This document shows positions 7,016-10,282 of a DNA stretch of 10,282 nucleotides, one piece after another (position 1 is the stretch's first letter; each line of letters begins with the position of its first letter). The DNA comes from an uncultured Eubacteriales bacterium (GTDB lineage: Bacteria > Bacillota > Clostridia > Lachnospirales > Lachnospiraceae): contig CACZSO010000062.1 of the NCBI GenBank assembly GCA_902783795.1, positions 1 to 10,282 on the forward strand, written 5' to 3'. The position numbers and the translations under genes were made by a program. Below the pieces are notes generated by a model, which had not been told where the DNA came from, did not search any database, and was given only the letters and a program-made list of their open reading frames with translations.

Positions 7016-8760
7016 AAATTACAGGTATAATGCCAGGCTACGCTGTCTCCATCCTGGAGGACGTAATCTCCGCAGCCCACAGAGGCGGAGATGCCGTTTA
7101 CATGATAGACCCAGCCGGAGAGTTCTCCGTAATCGTGGTCGTAGAGATAATTGATGCCGGCGATGAAGGTCTGGCCGTGGGCGCTGAAGACGGATCCCTT
7201 ATTTTCCATCTGGATATTATAGGTCCGGGCTGCTTCGGTCAGAAGGTCGAAGACAGTCTCGCCTTCTTCGATGTAGAAGGTGGTCACCGGCAGGATCACG
7301 CCGTCAGAGGGGACATAGGGATTATCATCTTTTCCCACAATGGTATCGCAGCGGATGGTAAGCGTCACCGTACCGATGGCGTTTTCTTTTGTGGCGGCTG
7401 TCCGGCTGTAATAATTCCCGGTCTTCTCGAAATTCGTAAGCAGGATCAGGGCTATAGCCACACCGCCTATAATAAAGATGGACAGATAGTTCTTAAATCT
7501 GCGCTTTTTCCTGAGGATCTGGATTAGGATAGAGATCAGCATCAGGGCAGCTACAGCCAAACAGGCCCATAACTTATATCCGGGCTTCTTACCTGATTTG
7601 TTTCCGGGTGCCGGAGCCGCTGAAGAGGGTATGGTGGGATCCTTCGAAGCTTCTTTGGTGACGGTTTCTTCAGTCTCTGTTTTTTCTTCAGAAGAGCCGG
7701 AAGGTTCTACGGTGGAAGAGGGCTCGGTGCTTTCTTCCTCCGATGATCCGGAGGACTCTTCAGAAGTTGCTTCCTGTTCAGAGGATCCAGGCTCCGTCTT
7801 GAATTCATCCGGATCATAGACATACAGAGGACCGTAGCCGTTTCTTACACGCCAGATGGATACCAAGGAATAGAAGGACTGGGTCGTGGCGGTCATATTC
7901 ATGGGGCCGGTCATGACGTGGCGGAAGGAGCCATCTTCCAAACGAAACTCCGACAGGGCATCGATCACCGTATGGCCGTTTTTGATAAACCGTTCATCTT
8001 CTTCCGGATCGATCCCTAAGGATGTCAATGCAACGATGACCTGGGCCAGACTTTCCGGGTTTTCATTGCCGAAACTCTGGTAGCCGGCGTTATCCAGCTG
8101 CTTTCCGGAGAGCCAGGTAAGGGCACCGTCTACCGCCTCATGAACCTCAACGTCCGTCTTATAATGCGGCGCCAGGGCCTGGATAGTCATGGCGGTCACA
8201 TCGATGTCCGAATAATCCCCCATCAATGACCAGCCGCCGTCATCCTTTCGTAAAGACAGAAGGGTATGGATGACATCGCCGGTCTTATAATTATCCGACA
8301 GGGCACCGTTATTCAGAAGATGTAGCCCGTAGATCCAGCTCATGAGGCCGTATTCACCCACAGAACTGTCTACAGCTTCATGGACAAAGTCTTCCTCCTT
8401 ATGATCCATGAAGATAAAGGAAAGAGCAGCCAGTTCACCTTCCGTAACGGTGTGGACCCCTTCCTCATAGACATGCTTTTTAAGCGCTTCTATATAGACA
8501 GAAAAATCCAGATCCTGATGATACTGCTTCAGCGTGATGGCATACCATTCCGCGCCGGAGCCTGCCATGGTACTGATGAAGTCATCGACTAATGTCTGAT
8601 ATGACGATGTACCGGAGGTTTCTTCCAGAAAATCAGCGATACCGCCGATAAGGTCAGTGACCCTGTCGGCGGTATTATCTTCTGCAGAAGCTGCAGAAAC
8701 CGATATGGTGCCTGCCGCAAAGAGCAGGCACATTAAAAGGATGATTATCTTATGTTTCAT
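6997..8760 (-). CDS. Surface protein: alpha/alpha-barrel region, two-helix membrane hairpin, DUF4430 transcobalamin-like domain
   Basis: A 587-residue membrane-anchored surface protein. Residues 1-26 are a signal peptide ending ASA. Residues about 30-310 are helical, with a prenyltransferase/squalene-cyclase-like repeat (KDDGGW at 172-177, then DIDVTAMTIQAL at 185-196). Residues about 325-385 are a serine/glutamate/threonine/proline-rich linker. Two membrane helices follow at about 396-416 and 424-443, joined by RKKRRFKN (417-424), which should lie in the cytoplasm. Residues about 463-580 match DUF4430: EEGETVFDLL (498-507), GELSGWVYHVNG (545-556) and LQDGDSVAWHY (568-578). An alpha/alpha barrel followed by a DUF4430-type domain is the layout of intrinsic factor and transcobalamin, so ligand (cobalamin/corrinoid) capture outside the cell is inferred. 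The cyclase-like label that pipelines may give is probably misleading. The ATG overlaps the preceding stop (ATGA, 8760-8757), implying coupled translation with the small DUF4430-like protein. Confidence 0.92.
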   Translation of the reverse strand: MKHKIIILLMCLLFAAGTISVSAASAEDNTADRVTDLIGGIADFLEETSGTSSYQTLVDDFISTMAGSGAEWYAITLKQYHQDLDFSVYIEALKKHVYEEGVHTVTEGELAALSFIFMDHKEEDFVHEAVDSSVGEYGLMSWIYGLHLLNNGALSDNYKTGDVIHTLLSLRKDDGGWSLMGDYSDIDVTAMTIQALAPHYKTDVEVHEAVDGALTWLSGKQLDNAGYQSFGNENPESLAQVIVALTSLGIDPEEDERFIKNGHTVIDALSEFRLEDGSFRHVMTGPMNMTATTQSFYSLVSIWRVRNGYGPLYVYDPDEFKTEPGSSEQEATSEESSGSSEEESTEPSSTVEPSGSSEEKTETEETVTKEASKDPTIPSSAAPAPGNKSGKKPGYKLWACLAVAALMLISILIQILRKKRRFKNYLSIFIIGGVAIALILLTNFEKTGNYYSRTAATKENAIGTVTLTIRCDTIVGKDDNPYVPSDGVILPVTTFYIEEGETVFDLLTEAARTYNIQMENKGSVFSAHGQTFIAGINYLYDHDYGELSGWVYHVNGISASVGCGDYVLQDGDSVAWHYTCNLGEDVQ

Positions 8761-9545
8761 AAAGCCTTTTTAGAACGGAAAGCCAGCATCAGGAGTCCGG
8801 CCAGAGCCAGTACACAGACAACACCGTAAACGAACACGCCGGGATTACCGGTGGCGGGGGTGGTGGTGATGTTCAGCACCGGAGGAACTAAAGTCTGGGT
8901 ATCAGAAGTAGCGCTGATCACAAAGGTCCCTGCATCAGAGAGCTGGATGACAGCCTTACCTTCGGCATCTGTTTTCACTTCCGTAGGAGCACCGTTGACG
9001 GTGATGACAGCACCTTCAGCCGGAAGAGCTACCGGATTCCAGTCAGCATCGTAACCCACATACATTAAGGTCAGCGGGATATCCTCGTTCGTGTTGGCGG
9101 TCAGGGTGTTTGCATTGAAATAGCTGTAAGCATCCGACCAGGCGGTGGTATCCGTGTAAACAAAAGCGTAGATATAATCGCCGCCCTTGACCGGATCAGC
9201 CAGACCCATGGCAGCGATGTTATTCACATAGTAGCCATAGCTGCCGCCGTTTTCAACGCCCCAGAGCTTTGTCAGGCTTAAGCCGTAAGAGCCTTCTGCT
9301 GAGCCGTAGCCGGCAGCGGCGCCGCCGTCAAATGCCGCTTCGTGAGCCAGATACAGGGCATCATTAATGGTCAAAGCACCGTCCTCATCCACATCGGAAA
9401 GAGTAACGGGCTGCTGGTTCAATACAACAGAGCCATTGGCGATGGTCACATAGACAGTAGGTGCATCATCGGCGAAAGCCGGAACTGTCATGAGGCCAAA
9501 TACCAGAACTACTGCCGCAAGAAGTGCCAGAATTCTTTTTTTCAT
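8757..9545 (-). CDS. Small wall-anchored surface protein with dockerin-like loop and DUF4430-like region
   Basis: A 262-residue exported protein. Residues 1-26 form a signal peptide, probably cut near AFA-DD (23-27). Residues 30-130 look like a divergent DUF4430-type domain (VYVTIANGSV near the start, YGYYVNN at 103-109, KGGDYIYAFVYTD at 120-132). Inserted into it is a dockerin/EF-hand-type calcium loop, DVDEDGALTIND at 51-62, with aspartates at positions 1, 3, 5 and 12. Residues about 155-225 resemble a bacterial Ig-like beta domain (EGAVITVNG, then TDAEGKAVI at 192-200). The C-terminus has TPATG (229-233), a membrane helix at about 237-256 and a basic tail RSKK, the layout of a sortase substrate with a non-LPXTG motif. 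AAGGAG (9559-9554) lies 8 bases before the ATG, and a dedicated promoter lies upstream. It is co-translated with the large DUF4430 protein and lies downstream of an ECF S component, so a role in ligand capture at the cell surface is inferred. Confidence 0.9.
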   Translation of the reverse strand: MKKRILALLAAVVLVFGLMTVPAFADDAPTVYVTIANGSVVLNQQPVTLSDVDEDGALTINDALYLAHEAAFDGGAAAGYGSAEGSYGLSLTKLWGVENGGSYGYYVNNIAAMGLADPVKGGDYIYAFVYTDTTAWSDAYSYFNANTLTANTNEDIPLTLMYVGYDADWNPVALPAEGAVITVNGAPTEVKTDAEGKAVIQLSDAGTFVISATSDTQTLVPPVLNITTTPATGNPGVFVYGVVCVLALAGLLMLAFRSKKAL

Positions 9546-9558
9546 TTTTCTTTCTCCT

Positions 9559-9592
9559 TAAACATAAATGTTTGTTTAGGCAGAAACCTGCC
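9559..9592 (-). promoter_or_regulatory. Structured 5' leader of the surface-protein genes
   Basis: The leader between the promoter and the ribosome binding site contains a small stem GGCAG/CTGCC with a 4-base loop (9592-9579). It also holds the inverted repeat AAACAT-AA-ATGTTT (9560-9573), which can pair alternatively as TAAACA/TGTTTA (9559-9564 with 9573-9578). The second repeat overlaps the AAGGAG site at its 5' edge, so it could limit ribosome access or act as a protein-binding site. It is too short to be a known vitamin riboswitch. Confidence 0.4.
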
Positions 9593-9603
9593 GTCCAGAT
9601 AAA

Positions 9604-9632
9604 AATATACAATAAAAAAAGAGTGGAGTCAA
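9604..9632 (-). promoter_or_regulatory. Internal promoter for the two surface-protein genes
   Basis: On the minus strand, TTGACT (9632-9627, five of six) is followed after exactly 17 bases by TATATT (9609-9604, five of six). Transcription would start near 9597, about 50 bases before the ATG at 9545. The gap between the ECF gene and the surface-protein genes (9546-9686) holds this promoter and no convincing terminator, so read-through from the ECF gene may add to expression. Confidence 0.7.
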
Positions 9633-9686
9633 TGAAAAAGTGAATATCGGGATAGCGGCAGTCTTATCAGGAATGTTCTATAGAAG

Positions 9687-10253
9687 TCAGTTTTTGAACA
9701 TTTTCTTCAACACCGGATCCAGTGACATACAGATGGGGAGACTGATCTCCAGTACAAATATATCAGCAGCAAATGCGAACACATTTTTGCCCATCCGGAC
9801 AGCCAGAGGCTGTGAGTACAGGACCCATTCAACGGCAGATTTCAGGATCAGAATGCCCAGTGCTGTCGATAGTAAGATAGCAAGAAAATCCAATACAGCC
9901 TGCAGCCATTTTTTCTTAAGCTTCTTTGTTTCGTTGAAGGCCAGGCCGATGATAATCCCAATCAGCAGGTTTCCTGCGGCCCACCCAGGCATCCCTCTGA
10001 GACCGCCGGTCAGGATGCAGTACAGAAGTACGCCGATCACACCGACAATGATCCCGGATACAGTACCAAAGGAATACAGGCATACAGCCATGATAATATA
10101 GCCCAGACAAAGATAATAGTTTTCAAAAACCGGAACCTGCAGACACAGGGTCAGCACCACGAAGAGAGCAATACCGATGGCTGTGACGGCGATCCGGCGG
10201 ACGCTCCCGTGAGAAACATTTGCTGCGGATAGTATTGCCCTGTCTTTTGCCAT
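9687..10253 (-). CDS. ECF-type transporter substrate-binding S component
   Basis: A 188-residue, very hydrophobic protein with about six membrane segments (about 21-39, 46-62, 65-82, 90-106, 117-140 and 155-175), the size and topology of S components of energy-coupling factor vitamin importers. The first helix holds AIGIA (25-29), the A-x-x-x-A pattern that S components use to contact EcfT. The third segment is followed by LTGGLRGMPGWAAGN (81-95), a loop that resembles S components of the riboflavin/general ECF class. No EcfA or EcfT gene is in the window, so it presumably shares an energy module encoded elsewhere (group II ECF). ATG at 10253 has AAAGGAGG (10268-10261) 7 bases upstream. The substrate is not readable from sequence; proximity to two DUF4430-type surface proteins suggests cobalamin or a related corrinoid. 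Its promoter and any riboswitch would lie beyond the right edge. Confidence 0.85.
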   Translation of the reverse strand: MAKDRAILSAANVSHGSVRRIAVTAIGIALFVVLTLCLQVPVFENYYLCLGYIIMAVCLYSFGTVSGIIVGVIGVLLYCILTGGLRGMPGWAAGNLLIGIIIGLAFNETKKLKKKWLQAVLDFLAILLSTALGILILKSAVEWVLYSQPLAVRMGKNVFAFAADIFVLEISLPICMSLDPVLKKMFKN

Positions 10254-10282
10254 GTCTTGTCCTCCTTTAAATTCTGGCTAAA

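Noticed and set aside
7030..7819. Plus-strand open frames opposite the DUF4430 protein, including a serine-rich one
   Set aside because: They mirror the coding and the low-complexity linker of the minus-strand gene and have no supported starts.
6997..8760. Terpene cyclase or prenyltransferase enzyme
   Set aside because: The cyclase-like repeat reflects only the alpha/alpha-barrel fold; the protein is exported, membrane-anchored and carries a DUF4430 domain, and no DxDD-type catalytic motif is seen.
9546..9686. Cobalamin riboswitch in the gap between the S component and the surface-protein genes
   Set aside because: The leader after the promoter is only about 50 bases and no B12-box-like conserved core is seen; if a riboswitch exists it should be right of the window.
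9633..9686. Rho-independent terminator after the S component gene
   Set aside because: T runs are present, but no stem longer than about 4 base pairs precedes them.

Overview
The window looks like a chromosomal segment of a low-to-mid GC Gram-positive gut-type Firmicute, most likely in Clostridia/Lachnospiraceae. The reasons are strong AGGAGG ribosome binding sites, two TTG starts, sigma-A-like promoters, a lipobox, a wall-anchor-like C-terminus, an ECF-transporter S component without its energy module, and tightly packed operons. The family and genus assignment is inference. No tRNA, rRNA, CRISPR array or insertion sequence is visible, and no gene-free stretch exceeds 300 bases.

Region A (1-5465, minus strand) is one four-gene operon, read from high to low coordinates. 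It starts with a Gfo/Idh/MocA oxidoreductase (5465-4455). Two tandem paralogues of about 640 residues follow (4436-2496 and 2491-575). Each fuses an N-terminal ParB/Srx-like domain to a C-terminal BMP-family (PnrA/Med-type) ligand-binding domain and has no signal peptide. Last is a metallophosphoesterase that starts at a TTG (564) and runs off the left edge. Gaps are 18, 4 and 10 bases, and the ribosome binding site of each of the last two genes overlaps the end of the gene before it. A promoter (TTTTCA, 17 bases, TATAAT) lies upstream of the oxidoreductase. I infer an intracellular small-molecule, perhaps nucleoside or nucleotide, sensing operon rather than a transporter, because no permease or ATPase gene is present.

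Region B (5594-6974, plus strand) is a short divergent two-gene unit with a good promoter (TTGACA, 17 bases, TATTAT). It encodes a small secreted matrixin-like zinc protease and a lipoprotein of unknown function. The protease gene is strikingly AT-rich compared with its neighbours, suggesting an acquired insert. A hairpin at 6981-7015 separates this unit from the convergent region C.

Region C (6997-10253, minus strand) encodes an ECF-type S component (10253-9687), a small surface protein with a dockerin-like calcium loop and a DUF4430-like fold (9545-8757), and a 587-residue protein overlapping it by 4 bases (8760-6997). The large protein combines an alpha/alpha-barrel region with a C-terminal DUF4430 (transcobalamin-like C-terminal) domain. 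That is the domain order of animal intrinsic factor and transcobalamin, so the cluster can be read as a surface ligand-capture system feeding an ECF vitamin importer, with cobalamin/corrinoid as the leading but unproven substrate. A separate promoter (TTGACT, 17 bases, TATATT) and a small structured leader precede the two surface-protein genes. Region C is the most interesting part of the window, followed by the tandem ParB-like/BMP fusions.
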